A DNA stretch of 64,000 bases, taken from NCBI RefSeq assembly GCF_009905375.1, contig NC_133656.1, positions 228,063,739 through 228,127,738 on the forward strand, read 5' to 3'. Both the position numbers and the translations under genes were made by a program. Shown here piece by piece: positions 34,501 to 47,600 of the stretch. This DNA comes from Apium graveolens. Taxonomy: Eukaryota; Streptophyta; Magnoliopsida; Apiales; Apiaceae. A model generated the notes under the pieces. It did not search any database. It was not told the origin of the DNA and saw nothing but the letters and a program-made list of their open reading frames with translations. How positions within the stretch are numbered: position 1 is the stretch's first letter; each line of letters opens with the position of its first letter.

Positions 34501-37256
34501 CATACTTTTCGCACTGCTAGTGAACCGAAGCATCCATCTTGATGATTTTGATTTATTTATGCAACATAAAATGTACATTTCAGAGGCTCATTAAAGTTAG
34601 CAGTGGATATAAACTCGAGTGAAGAAACATGCAATATGGGAAATATTTAACCAAGTCTCCCACATTAACATCGAAGAGAAAGTTGCCACTTGCCAGTCAG
34701 ATTGTTAGAGAAGTTAAAATAAACTTTGGAGACAGCAAACCAGAAAAATTGAAATCAAAGATACATTACTATGTAAATCAGTCAAGTTTTATCGATGCAG
34801 CAATTCTAAAATTAAACACGGGGGGACAAAAAACCTCTACAGAGTTAACTCCATACAGATACTTAAGCGTCCATAAAGTTCGAAACTGATCTAACTAATA
34901 ACTTGGGTCATTATCTGTGGCATGGTAATCGAAGCATATAATGTGTAAAACAGCTTTCTTGTTAATATTATTGAGATACATTGTTATTGGCAGTTATGGA
35001 AAGAAGTGATTTCCCTATTGCCAGAAGGATTGATTGAGACGTTTATTTTCGGAATTTAATACAGCATTCTCTGAATATTTCACGTTTACCAGTAGCCGAC
35101 ACCAGCTCATCTAAGCAAGGTATGATAAGGTCAATCTATATTCCAGGAACTGTGTTTGGTTTGGTTTGTGCCATCAGAACCATGTAGTCCTTAAGGTAAA
35201 ATTATAGGTATATTTAAAATAAATTTACTTAATAAATGCAAGGCACTAACATGTAATACCTTCCTGATGCTCCGAGTATTAGCACTGAACATTTCATCTA
35301 CATAAAGCATTAACAGAGGTCGTGTTGTATTATTAGCGCCCAAGGTGCTATATACTTATTCTGCTAGTAACCTAGATTCAGTTGATTAGTGGCCTCTTGG
35401 CACCTACTATCAAGACAGATAGTTAGTCTAACAAGTTATACCTAGTCCCTGGAAAAGTTAAGAGCATTTAAGATGCAGAACCTATTAATTTTCGGACCTT
35501 TAGCAACATCTGTGGCGAAAAAACTCGTCATAGTCATCACTCATCATCATCATCACTAAAAGTAGAAATCTAGGAAAACAAAAAATTCTCCATCACACAA
35601 ATAATATATACCTGTGGGAATGAAGATGCTAAAACAAGATAAGCATCTGAATACATCTGGTTCTTGATCTTGATCAATATTATTAGATGCAGGTGCTCCA
35701 CTACCATCCACGCAAGTATCAACTGTATCTTGGGATGTGTTGCTGGGTGTTGGCACAGATGTAGATATTGGGCAAGGCCCAGCAACGGTCTCCAATTTGT
35801 TACGTTTACCTTCTTCGCCTAAATTTGGAAGTCTGCGTTTCCTTTTACGGATGATCACCCTCTTGGTGATACAAGAATTGCAGTTGGGACAATATAAATC
35901 ATGTGTATCTTGTTTCCTCAGAACTCCCTCAACATCCAACTCAGAAGCTTCATGATTGCTCGCATATAGTAGGTTAGTATCTGAACTTTGTATCGATTTA
36001 TTGCCAGATGAATTTAAACTTGTTTTATCTTCTTCTGGAGAAATTTCAGAAGGCAAAGGACTGGAACCGGACAAACTGCCATGTTGCTTTTCATGTTCAA
36101 GTTCACTTTCCTGGCTCAAACATTGTCTAGTATTCAAACTCTTTCTTGTCGCATCTACTTCGCTGTCCCTGTTAATTTTCTCTGGAGCAGCATGTTCAAT
36201 GCTACTATGCCCATTTGAAAATAACCCGTTACTGGATCCCGTACCTGCATTCACACAAATATAGATACTTGTTCATTGCCCAAGTAAGCTTTCTGAGTAT
36301 ATAAGGCTAAATCAATACAAGAAAGTGAATTCATGTGTATGAATAAGAACTCAAAATTTTATAGGAAGCAAAGAGACATAGTACATAGGTGAATGCTGCA
36401 CATCCGATTGCTGTCTTCCCTCTTGAATTTAATATGTATACACAAAGCATAATTCAACTTTGCTAAATACCAAAAACATAATCTAAATCCTCTATTTGAA
36501 ATACGAACTGCAAACTCTCAATAACAGATCTTGCTCGCCTCATGTTTCGTAACTATTATCAAACAAGTTCTACGGTGCTTAATAATTTATTAGTCACCGC
36601 AATTGAGCCAAAATATGTGAAGCAGATAAATTAACAGTGAAACTATCAGTATTAGCAAATCCAGAATTCAACCGCAAACAAAAAAAAACTAAATAAATGC
36701 ATACATGAACATGTTCAAGCAGATCTGCACTGTTTACCTCAATTCGAAGCTCGAATCAGAACATAAATTTATCCAGGATATATTAATCTTCTATTAATAA
36801 GTATATAAGCAAAAATAAAAAGTAATTTGCATACAAATATAGCACTATACATACACAGATAAAATATAGACACATATGGTCCACGGGTAGGGAACACTAT
36901 GTGTGTAGGGTTTAAGAATTTTTTTCAATTAAAGTACCTTTAGCATTCTGATAAGAAACACATTTCTCTGAGCTATTTGAATCAACTTGTTCTTTTGATT
37001 CTGCTTCTAAGTCATCAATTTCTCCATTAAAATTTAAATTGAGCTCCTCAATTGGTGCAGATACCAAATTATCATCAGCTACAAAATTAATATCCACCTT
37101 TTCCTGGTTAAAATCACTATGCAATTGCAACTCGTCATCATCTTCAGCACAATTTAAATTCAGGTTATTAGGTAATTTCGTACTCTGCCTTACTTGCAAG
37201 GCTTCATTTTCTTCTTCTGCTTCTTCAATCTCACACTTTATCTCTTCTCTCTCCAT
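28551..37256 (-). CDS. Membrane protein of ER body (MEB)-like, VIT/CCC1-type C-terminus, 9 exons, 941 aa
   Basis: Exons, transcript order: 37256-36938, 36244-35612, 34375-34253, 33275-32673, 32335-32153, 31341-31156, 30552-30298, 29571-29510, 29012-28551; the sum is 2,826 nt, a whole frame. Residues 1-220 are acidic and serine-rich. Residues about 225-231 are CPNCNSC, followed by a basic run (RKRKRR) and a second CLSC at about 307-310, probably a zinc-ribbon-like pair. Then come about 400 low-complexity residues. From about 740 to the end is a VIT1/CCC1-like domain: SIVYGGLVESITSLGVVSSA, GALIGGLIVIGHNIWELK and three further hydrophobic helices. Arabidopsis MEB1 and MEB2 are ER-body membrane proteins related to iron transporters and act on iron and manganese when expressed in yeast; here the activity is inferred. 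Introns 1-7 are all phase 1. No lesion seen. Confidence 0.9.
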
Positions 37257-37268
37257 CGGTAAAACTTA

Positions 37269-37270
<2 letters not shown>

Positions 37271-37312
<42 letters not shown>

Positions 37313-37365
37313 CTCTCCTTCCTCTATCTCTCTCCTCTCTCTCACACACTCTCTCTCTTCGCTAG
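37271..37365. repeat. CT-rich microsatellite in the 5' leader of the MEB-like gene
   Basis: An almost pure CT run (about 37271-37308) followed by mixed CTCT/TCCT to about 37365. Transcribed from the minus strand this is a GA repeat just upstream of the start codon (37256). A TATA-like stretch at about 37374-37381 lies just beyond, so the repeat would fall in the 5' UTR or at the start site. Confidence 0.8.
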
Positions 37366-37381
37366 TGTGCTGGTATATATT

Positions 37382-38037
37382 TTTTCAACAATGGTGCCTG
37401 GTGATTGAACAAGCACAGTGAAGCAACCTTATCAACTTCGAAGTCAAGCAACCCCAGCTGGCAAGGGGGCTGGGGTGATTAATGGTGATCATGGACCTTT
37501 ACCTGACTACAAATATTATCTACCTACACTTGATGCACATGTATTTTACGCCGCTGAGGAAAGAACGAAACACATGTGAATTCAGTACAAATTTGGCTAA
37601 TTACGATAATGGGCTCCATGGGATCATCGAACAACACTTTCACGTGATGATGGGACCAATACCAAACAACCTCCTTTTGCCTATTCTTTTTTAAAATTCA
37701 TTTTTTATCCATAATACATTTTTATATTTTGTTTAATAATTTTTTTTTTTGAGAAATTGTTGATAAATTTATAATGCATTAAACAAATAGAGAAAAGGAT
37801 TTTCAGTGAACTTTCTCTGCGTCCTACGGTCTTACTTTCCTTATTCACCATGGCACCATTAAATATTTCTTTCGATTTTTTCATTTTCAAGCCTATCAAG
37901 ATTTTGATCGATGTTTTAAACAAAATTAAGCAAATTCATATTCATCTAAGTGGTCAAAATGCAACAATCCATACGAAATCTTCAGTATACCAAAATATAC
38001 AGAACAAATTTACATAAAATGTCCATGAAATAATTTA
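37382..38037. other. Promoter-side intergenic DNA of the MEB-like gene, no gene
   Basis: Short ORFs only (37482-37694, 37705-37923), without recognisable content. Contains the likely upstream promoter of the MEB-like gene and ends at the Harbinger insertion. Confidence 0.5.
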
Positions 38038-38675
38038 TTAGAGCATCTCCACGGGAGTAGTTATATTCATTATTTATATTAGTAGAAAATAGATATTATA
38101 TAAAAATTGATGAACATATAAGGAATTGTGCTTCAGTGATATTAGTTATAATGATTAGTTATATTCAAAAAACAGTTTTTATTGTTATTTTCAAATTTCA
38201 ACGGTTATCTTTTATCAAAAAGGGTTGGTAAGAAATTATTAATAAAAATTAATTTTTTTTAACTCAATATAAGTGCAAATAATATATATATATATGTATA
38301 AAATAAAAATATTTACTGATGTTATTAAAATATTTAAATCATGAAAAAAATTAGTTGACAAACATTACTTTTATATATTATAAAATATTTAACTAATTTT
38401 TTTATCCAAATAATTTTTAATAGTTTTTATATAAAAATGTACAACAAAATTATTATATACGTAATTAATAAAATTGGTTAACAGTAATTTTTTTACAACT
38501 TTTTGATATTAAATTTTTACAATTAATATTACATAAAGTTAAAATATAAGATTAAATTAGTAATTATATATATATATTAAATATAATTATTATAAATGAT
38601 AAAGACCTATATACATATATATATAGTGCTAGGTTAGGGTTCAATTCATTCTCAATTATAAAATATTCATCAGTA

Positions 38676-39962
38676 ATGGATAACACTACAAGAATGATTC
38701 TTGATATCATGCAAGCGGAAGAAGAAGAGCATGAAGCAAGAATCAGAATGAGTGCCACTTACTTTCATCATCGGCAATATGGAGTGAATTTTATCCCGCG
38801 TCATGGAGGTTTTACATTGAATCATCGTGTGATTGATCGTAGTAGAAAAGAAGGTCATACTAGACTATATCGTGATTATTTCTCTAATACGCCTATATAT
38901 ACAGAAGCACAGTTCCGTCGAAGATTTCGGATGCGTAGATCATTATTTTTACGCATTGAAGGAAATGTTAAAGCTCATGATAATTATTTTACTCAACGAA
39001 CTGATGCTGTAAGATTTCGTGGACTATCATCATTTCAGAAAGTGACAACTGCACTAAGGATGCTTTTATACGGAACAACTGGTGATGCTGTTGATGATTA
39101 CGTTCGAATTTGTGAGAGTACAGCAATAGAGAGATTTGTTAAAGCAATAGTTGAAGTCTATAGGGCTGAATATTTGAGACGGCCAAATGATGAAGATGTG
39201 TCTAGATTGTTAAGAGAAAATGAACAACGAGGATTTCCTGGGATGTTGGGTAGTATTGACTGTATGCACTGGAAGTGGAAAAATTGTCCAACTGGTTGGC
39301 AAGGTATGTACACAGGTCATGTTTATGAACCAACTATTATATTAGAAGCAATTGCTTCAAAAGACTTGTGGATTTGGCATTCTTTTTTTGGATTGCCAGG
39401 ATCATTAAATGATATTAATGTATTAGACCGATCTCATTTATTTGAAGAGTTGGTGGAAGGTCGTGGACCTGAAGTGAGGTTTACCATCAATGGACATGAA
39501 TATAATATGGGATATTATCTGGCTGATGGTATATATCCTTCTTGGCAAACATTTGTCAAAACTATTTCAAAACCTCAAGGTAACAAAAGTAAGCATTTTG
39601 CACATGCACAAGAATCTGTTAGAAAAGATGTGGAGAGAGCATTCGGAGTGTTACAATCTCAATTTGTAATGATTCGTTGACCATCAAGATTTTGGGATGT
39701 GGGCACAATGAAGTATATTATGACAGCCTGCATAATTCTACACAATATGATTATTGGAGATGAAAGGAAATTACATATGGAAGATGAAATATTTGATACA
39801 GATTCTGAAATGCCAACTGTTAATCCGGATCGTACTCATCCAAGTACGCTTAGGGAATTTGTACAAATGCACCAGCAAATTCGAGATAAACAAGCTCATT
39901 TTCAGTTACAAAATGATCTTGTGGAGCATCTTTGGCAGATTCATGGTCGTGATGCAGATTAA
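38676..39962 (+). pseudogene. Harbinger DDE transposase (HARBI1-like), one premature stop
   Basis: ATG at 38676, frame open to TGA at 39678-39680, then continuing in the same frame to TAA at 39960-39962 (428 codons in all). Conserved parts: LFLRIEGNV, the block GFPGMLGSIDCMHWKWKNCP with the first catalytic Asp (D195), GSLNDINVL (D246), YYLADGIYP (D284), and SVRKDVERAFGVLQ with the catalytic Glu (E320). The stop replaces the glycine usually found just before PSRFW, so a GGA-to-TGA change explains it. All DDE candidates lie upstream of the stop, but the conserved C-terminal part (IMTACIILHNMI) would be lost. The nuclease domain cuts and pastes DNA with the help of ORF1 (family knowledge). Confidence 0.93.
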
Positions 39963-40148
39963 GAGACATTATAATTTTTTCAGCTTGTTATGTAACTTTA
40001 TATTTTTTTTAAGTTGTAATTGTCTATCTAATTTGCTTTTGAACAATAAAGATTATTGATTAATAAAATAAGCAAATTATTCAAGCACATTTGTAGTTGC
40101 AAATTAAAGTCAAGTACATGATAGTCACAAATTAAATTCAAAAAGAAG

Positions 40149-43100
40149 CTACAAAAATAATGTTATGTTTCTCATTATCCTTGCTTTGAGGGCATCATAG
40201 TATTTTGATTGATCTAGTGGCATTTTACTAGTATCCAAGGCCATGATAGACGCTTCGTAAACCTCCCTTTCGTGCTCCTCCTTCAGTCTTTCTCGTTCCT
40301 CCTTTGCTAAACGAAGTTGTAACTCCTTCTTCTGTAACTGCATCATTTCCTTTTGCAATTGCAAACTGATATTAACCGATTCACTTCGTGCAGAAGCAAT
40401 GACTAATGCATCTTTCTGCATTGTTTTAAGAAGTTCCAGGCTCTCCTCATCCATGACTTCATTTGCAGCATTTTTTAACTTTTTTGCAGCTTTTCTGCCA
40501 ATAGGTCGTTCCATTCTTTCATCGGATTCTAGGCTATTAGGATTTTGACTGCTAATGGACCGTGAAGATACATATTTGTCCTTGGCTGGCTTATTTTTCT
40601 TTTTCAAACCCGCTTGATATTTTGGTGAGAATCGTAACGCATTCCAGTGGCGAATGAAAATAGATTTCTCTTTCAGTACTGTCTCACACATCTCTATTGC
40701 TTGATCTACCTGCATTATAAAATAAATAAGATATTACAAGTTTGAGTTTAGATCACAGTAGCATACTGGAGTTTAGAAATAAACTTCAATTTCCCCATAT
40801 GGACCACAAAGCAACTTTAAATTATACTTCAGGATACAGGGAGGAAGAGCATGCAAAAATACAATGTAATATAGATGAATTTTGAGTTCTTAAAGTGGAC
40901 ATGCATTTCTCCCAAAATAACACATGCGTACATGATTTGCTTTCTCTGAATATAATTTTGTTCCATGTAATCAAAGCAGTACAGTTGATTTGATATAGTA
41001 ATTTTAACAACAAATGGCGTAATACATGTCTTTTAAAGAATATATGGAAAACGAAGTTTAACAGATACCAATCCAGAAAATTGCCTAACATAGGGCCCCG
41101 AAACTGCATTGGTGCAGGTCGTTCTCGTCTGCTATGCTTCTGTTGTTGTTAGGCATGTTTTACTGATAATAAGGACTCAGGTTAATAGACTCATTAGTTA
41201 ATATAATAATAAGGACAATTAGCATAACTCTGTCAATGAATCCAATGCTGCACCAGTATACAAGTACCTCAAGTCTAGCAAAGGTGGACTCTTTGGAGAT
41301 GGTATTACTATATAGCTTATTATTTTTAGATAGCACAAATATATACATCAAAAACATATATGATCACATTTTAAAAAAAACATCATTGATCTGTATAATG
41401 TTATAGTATATGCACATCCGAAATTCCAAGCAATGTTACAGGCAAAATCAATCTTATGCAACTCATCAAGGACATCAAAAGTTGCAAGCCAAAAAATCAC
41501 ATAGCACCCCTAGACATAACATACTACATTTAAGAGAACATCAGAACTTAAATTATTCCTATATGAGTTGTCAAGACTTCCATGGCAAGTTCGCGGTTTC
41601 TGCAGCAGAAGCTGCAGCCTTGTAGTCCTGGGTATCATAATCTAACAATAATGCTACATGCAAGGTCATTTCTGCCTCCTGGTATATCAATGTCCACTAT
41701 AATCCAGGAATAATGTCATGTGATGTAAGGTTGCTTCCACCGCGATATGGCCATTTATGCTCGTACTTGCTGGTTTGCAAACAATTTTGATTTTACTGAA
41801 AACTATTAGTTCAAGGTTTTAATAATATTTTGTAGTATTTATTATATTTGCAGTTCTTGCTACCCTTGACATTTTAAACAGATACCAATATGTGATTTTA
41901 TGTTTTAGAGTTAGTGAGTTACATTATTGCTACTAGATCAGTACTGAACAAGAATTGTAAGGACACATATTTTGATATTATGATATAGAGTTATATACTA
42001 TGAAGATTGTGCTCAATTACATAGTTATACTGCTGCCAGATGGTTCGGACAATTAGAGCAAACATGAAGTTGATGAATGCAGAATAAGTCTAGAGAAAAT
42101 GTATATGAAGTCTCTTGCAAAATTACTGAAAAAGGTTATCTTGATATAATGATCATTAAATTATGAATTAAATTATAGCGAAGAGAGGAATAATTCTGAT
42201 CTTTTGTTATTAAATCATTTGTATATTTTAAAGTACATACCAACTTTGGAAGACCGGGAGGTGCTATTGGTTTCGCAATGCAGATTCTTCAATAAATAGA
42301 GACTGAAGGAAACAGGCAGCCTAGCTTTAGGTAAGTCGATGAAATGCACTTTAATAAACAGACAAAAACAGTGTTTCAAGATCAAATTACTAAGATTGGT
42401 TTAGTTAGATTTTTGTTAGTTTTATTATCATCAATTTGGAGTTTGCAGGTCTTTATTTGGCCTGAGTAAGAAAATAACTTGTATATATATAGTGGTAAAT
42501 TAAGATTCCAGACTACTAGAACACACAACTTCAAAAAAGTAGAGTCATGTTATGTTAACATACAGAGAAACATAAACATGTTCTTCACAAGTACTTCTAC
42601 CTTGAGGAAACCTTTGTTTTCACTACCCTGACTCTAAATTTGTACATTGTCTAATCTTAATTGTAAACTTCTCATTTTCTACACCATAATCTCATTGGTA
42701 CTTGTTAGCTAATCAAAACTCGTGATACACCATAAACCACATGATATAATTTCTTACACGTACCCAAAAAACAATAAACCACATTGTCAATATTCAATCT
42801 ACACTTACAAGGTCAAAAAATTCAAGAACAACTAAGCATACAAAATAATCACACACAAATGATGCATACAAATAGAGATTCTTGATAAACGTGAAGTCAA
42901 GCAAGAATTGGGTAAACAAGAAAATGGCAATAAGAATAAAATCTTGAAAATTAAGAGACATCCCATATTAACAAAAACAACAAAAAAATATTAACCGAAG
43001 CAATACCTTATCTTGCTCAGATAATCCACTTTGATTTCTTCCCGATATTTTATTATGAAATCCAATGAATTTAGCCACTTTTTCATTGATTGTGCATCAT

Positions 43101-43448
43101 CGATTACACAAGGAATTAACACTCTGATCACTTACAAGCCCTTCTTTATTTTCATGAAAATAATTCCAAATCCTATTCCAATAACATGTATGTGTCTGAT
43201 TATTACCCTGTATCGGATCCATACTTACATTCAGCCAAGCCGAAACCAACAGCATGTCCTCTTCAATTAAGAAATTCTTTGATCTTTTCCCCTTTTTTCT
43301 GTCTTGAAGCCTCTTGCTGCAATTGGGACCGGGACTGAGATTGAGATTGATGGGAAGGTTGAGAGAATACCATATCTTCAAATTCAAATGAACCATCATT
43401 AAGCAGAGATACAAAAGATCCATCCATTTTTTGTAAAACTCCACTCAA
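40149..43448 (-). pseudogene. Harbinger ORF1 (MYB/trihelix-like, NAM-associated C-terminus), two exons, one frameshift
   Basis: Exon 1 is 43448-43007 and starts MSGVLQKMDGSF; a glutamine- and serine-rich stretch follows. The frame then shifts by one base around 43280-43310, near an A-run and G-run, and continues as the DNA-binding part (EEDMLLVSAWLNVSMDPIQG, SVNSLCNRWSTIN). The donor is after GAGCAAGATAAG (exon end 43007). Intron of about 2.3 kb. Exon 2 is 40709-40149: VDQAIEMC, then the hallmark ERPIGRKAAKKLK and a long charged coiled coil. Relatives bind the element ends and help import or activate the transposase. In the shifted frame the exon-1 reading ends at 43263, so no full protein is made from this copy unless the shift is a sequence error. 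Confidence 0.8.
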
Positions 43449-43752
43449 TTCTAAAATCCCAAACCTTAATTATATATATTTGATGAATCCAGATGTTGTA
43501 GCGGGAAGGTGTACAGTGGAGGGAAAACAAGCCGCGGGAGAAATATTGTAGAGGGAAATGACAGGGCCCAGATATAGATGATAGTCCCTCATTCAACAAA
43601 TGTAGCGTGCCTTTTTCTCGGTATCTAAAATTTTACCTAACAGGTGTCTCCCTTGGAGTACTATTTTTTTACATATTATCTATATTTTTTAAAATTAGGG
43701 TTGCCATGTAGATATTATTGCTAACAGGTGCTCTCCCTTGGAGATGCTCTTA

Positions 43753-44632
43753 TAAATTGTTATTATATCTGGTTAATCATGCATGTACTTAGGAACCCGT
43801 TGAGCATGGTTGAAAGCTAAGTACTTAAGAATTTATCTTCTATTATACCAGGTTTTGGTTTCGATTCTCGATCATTCTTATAATTTATGAGAACGGATAC
43901 TCATTCGTAAGGTTATAAGTCATATTTGTATAAAAAAACCGTTTATTAAACATCAAAAATCGACTTACAACTTAAATTTGTTTAAAATGAAAAGTTAAAA
44001 GCTATAATATTTTGTTGGGCAAGTTTTTCATGATTTTATGAGTTCGATTTGCTGTATTCACCTCAAATTTTATTAGAATATATATATATATATATATATA
44101 ATATAAATATATATAATATTCAAAAAATAAAAATGCATATATGAAATATGATATTATTTTTGTCAAATAAAATCAAGTTGTTGAAATAGTTACCTCTTAT
44201 CGACTTCTCAGTTTAAATCATTTATTGATTCATGATATGTCCAGTCTTTTTAACTTAAAGTTAAAAATTAATGGCTAAATTTTTAAAATTACCATTTATA
44301 TGCTCACACAAATACTTTTTTAGCGTATCAAGAGCTTCGTCTCAAGTCCTTTAAAAATATTACTAAATTATAACTTGTATAATTTTAATTTTACATTTTA
44401 TTGACCGATATTTATAAGTGATCATTTGCATGACAAAAAAAATTTATATATAATTAAAAGACACTATTTACGGACTTTAATAGTATAATGAATATATTTT
44501 TAGCAACTTAAGAATCTCAATTTTAGCGAAGCCAAAAATGTGAGCGTAGCACTAATATTATTTCTTTATTAATAAAATAGAAAATAGGGTCGTTATTGGA
44601 GCTGTCGCATTATAACGCAACAATATAACTTA
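43753..44632. other. AT-rich intergenic DNA, no gene
   Basis: Contains a (TA)n microsatellite at about 44078-44104. No ORF or element recognised. Confidence 0.5.
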
Positions 44633-47600
44633 AATAATTCAAAGTCGAAAACAACTAAACATGGTCTATTTATTTAATTAACATCACTCCAGGTAGCCAG
44701 GAGTTGAAAAAGGCCTGGGAGATGAAGTGATTCGTAGGTTTTGATGCCCGACCCGGATGAGATGACCCGATTTGAGAATGTTTCGGAGCAGATCCATTTA
44801 TTGCATTTCGTGTGTGTTTTGAGTAAAGAGGGAGAAGAAGTGAAGATGAAAAGTGATGGTAGAGGTGAGATTTATTGTTTGTTAGTTTTGGATTAAACTT
44901 TTGATAGTTTGTCTTTGCGATTAAAATCCTGTGTATCTTGTCTTGTCTTCTGACATGTGAGGATCTGTGAAGTGCGAGTCACTTCGTCGTGTTAGTCATA
45001 TTCAGCCTCGGTTTAATTTCGTCGTTTCATTCTCAAGTCATAATCATTATGAATGCATTGGCTTGGAACTATCAGGGTTTGGCTTCCCTTGGGAAAACTC
45101 GGTTCCTTAAAGACTTAACCCATTCTGAAAAACCGGCTTTTGTTTTCCTTATTGAGACGGTTAGTAGTTATGCGAAGATGGAGAAGTTATGTTCAACTCT
45201 GGGTTTTGGAGATTTCATAGCAGTTGAACCTCAAGGAAAAAGTGGTGGTATCACCGTGTTCTGAAAAGATGCAGATAATATTAACCTTATGAGCTTCTCT
45301 CGTTATGATATTGATATAGTAGTCAAGGAAGTCGATGACGAACAATGGAGAATAACAAGGATCTACGGAGAACCGGTAAGAAATCATAGACAAAAAACAT
45401 GGGACTTGTTAAGAAACTTGGCTTGTGATGCTAATCTCCTATGGGTTTTAGTAGGAGATTTTAACAATGTAACCTCACAATCAGACAAGAAGGAGGTCCA
45501 CCATATCCAGAAGCTTTAATTTAAGGTTTTAATGCGTGTCTTCAAGATGCAGACCTTCATGATCTTGACTTAATAGGTCATCAATTCACTTGGGAACGAG
45601 GCCGTAACACCAATCACTGGACAGAAAGTAGATTGGATCGCATTTTGGCTAATACCAGTTGGTTGAGTAGGTTTAATACAGTTAAGGTTTATAATGTGGA
45701 AGGGTCTCCATCAGATATCCCATTTTAATTTCGAAAGCTGTCAACAATAACAAAAAGAAGAAATACTTCAAATTTGAAAATGCACGGCTTACAGAGCCAT
45801 TGTGCTATGAGATAATCCAAGGATGCTGGGAGGAGGAAGTCAGTGGTACTGTAACTCAAAAATTGAAACGTTGTGCTGAGAGCTTAGAAATTTGGGGAAG
45901 AGAGATCACTAGTTGCTTTAGTAAACGCATCAAAGATTATAAATGAAGGTTGGAGATGCTTTGTAATAAAAGGGATGATACTTCAAAAACTAAATATGAG
46001 GAAGCTAAGAAGCAGTTGTACTTGGTCCTAAAGCAGAAAGAAATATTTTGGAGACAACGCTCGAAGCAACTGTGGCTTCAATCGGGGGAGAAAAATATAA
46101 AATATTTCCATGCAGCATGCAATAGAAGAAAGCAAAATAATCATGTTCAGAGGTTAAAAATGAAGCAGGAGATTGGGTAAATTGGGATAAGGGGCTGTCG
46201 GACATGATAAAAGGGTACTTTCAAACACTCTTTACTGAAGAACATAATCAGGGAGGAGAAATCTTTAGCTGCATCTCGTCTCAATTTACTGAGCTTCAAA
46301 ATCAAACACTTTTAGAAGATGTGACGGAAGAAAAGGTCAGAGAAGCCATCTTCCATATGCATCCTGATGAAGCCCCGGGGCCAGATGGCATGACCCCAGC
46401 TTTTTTTTCAGAAAAATTGGAAGGTTGTAGGAAAAGGAATCACTCAAATGGTTTGTACTTTTTTTACGACGGGCGAGATTGTGGGTGACATAAATGCTAC
46501 AAATACTGTCCTTATTCCCAAGAAAAAACACCCCTGCAAGTTGACGGACCTTCGTCCAATAGCCTTATGTAATGTTGCCATGAAAATCATTACCAAGGTT
46601 ATTGCCAATCATCTCAAAAAGGTGTTGGAACTGATCGTCTAAGACACACAATGAGCTTTCTTACTAGGTCGGCTAATTTCTGATAACATCATGATTTCTT
46701 TCGAAATTATGCACTATCTAAAGAAAAAAATCGGTAAAGAGGGGTATATGGCACTTAAACTTGATATGGCTAAAGCATATGATCGAGTCGAGTGGAAATT
46801 TTTGAAAGATATGCTAATCAGATTGGGTTTTAGCAGTTGGTGGACTCACTTAATTATGCAATGTGTTACTACAATTATGTATAATATTGTGCATGATCGA
46901 AGTGAGATTGGCCCTATCACTCCTACTCGAGGATTGAGACAAGGAGATCCACTATCTCCTTATCTCTTTATTATATGTGTTGAAGGTCTTACAATTATGA
47001 TTAAAAGTTATGAGGAGAAAAGATGGTTACAGGGGGGTCAAGATTTATCGAAAAGGCCATGTCATTAGTAACATGCTTTTCGCTAATGATATTTATTTAT
47101 TTTGTAAAGCACACACAGCTGAGGCATGCAAGGTTATGAGATGGCCTCTGGTCAAAGGGTGAATAAGGAAAAATCCACGGTATTTTTCAGTGTTAACGTT
47201 ATAGACTATAACAAGGATATCGTATGCCAGCAGTTGCTAATTAAAGAAGAGGATGACACTACGAAGTATTTGGGTTTACTTAATGTGCCGTGATGAAACA
47301 AAACAGTGATGTTTAGTTACTTGAAAGAGAGATTGAAAGCTAGCATCAGAAGTCGGAACGCGGACAAGATCTCAAAACCCTCAAAAGAGATTCTTATTAA
47401 AATGGTGGCTTAGGCGTTGCCGTCTTATGCCATGAGCGTATTTTTACTTCCTTTTCAGCTCACTATGGAAATTGAGAAAGAAATGAATAAGTTTTATTGG
47501 GACACCTCCAGTAAGTCGAGGTCTAAAATTCATTTGATGTCGTGGGATAGATTAACTCAACACAAGCACGCAGGTGGTTTGAGATTTAAGAATCTTCGAG

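Larger units (their letters stand above)
38041..43749 (+). mobile_element. PIF/Harbinger DNA transposon with intact ends (5.7 kb)
   Basis: The left end, GAGCATCTCCACGGGAG, and the reverse complement of the right end, GAGCATCTCCAAGGGAG, are 17-bp inverted repeats with one mismatch. Both are flanked by TTA (38038-38040 and 43750-43752), the three-base target duplication typical of this superfamily. Inside are a plus-strand DDE transposase (38676-39962) and a minus-strand MYB/NAM-associated ORF1 (43448-40149), arranged tail-to-tail. This two-gene content is that of an autonomous PIF/Harbinger element. Each gene carries one visible lesion. Confidence 0.93.

Noticed and set aside
40822..41109. 95-residue ORF in the Harbinger ORF1 intron
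   Set aside because: No homology recognised and not needed to join the two ORF1 exons.
43845..43880. GGTTTCGATTCTC resembling a pol III B box
   Set aside because: No matching A box or tail; too weak to call a SINE.
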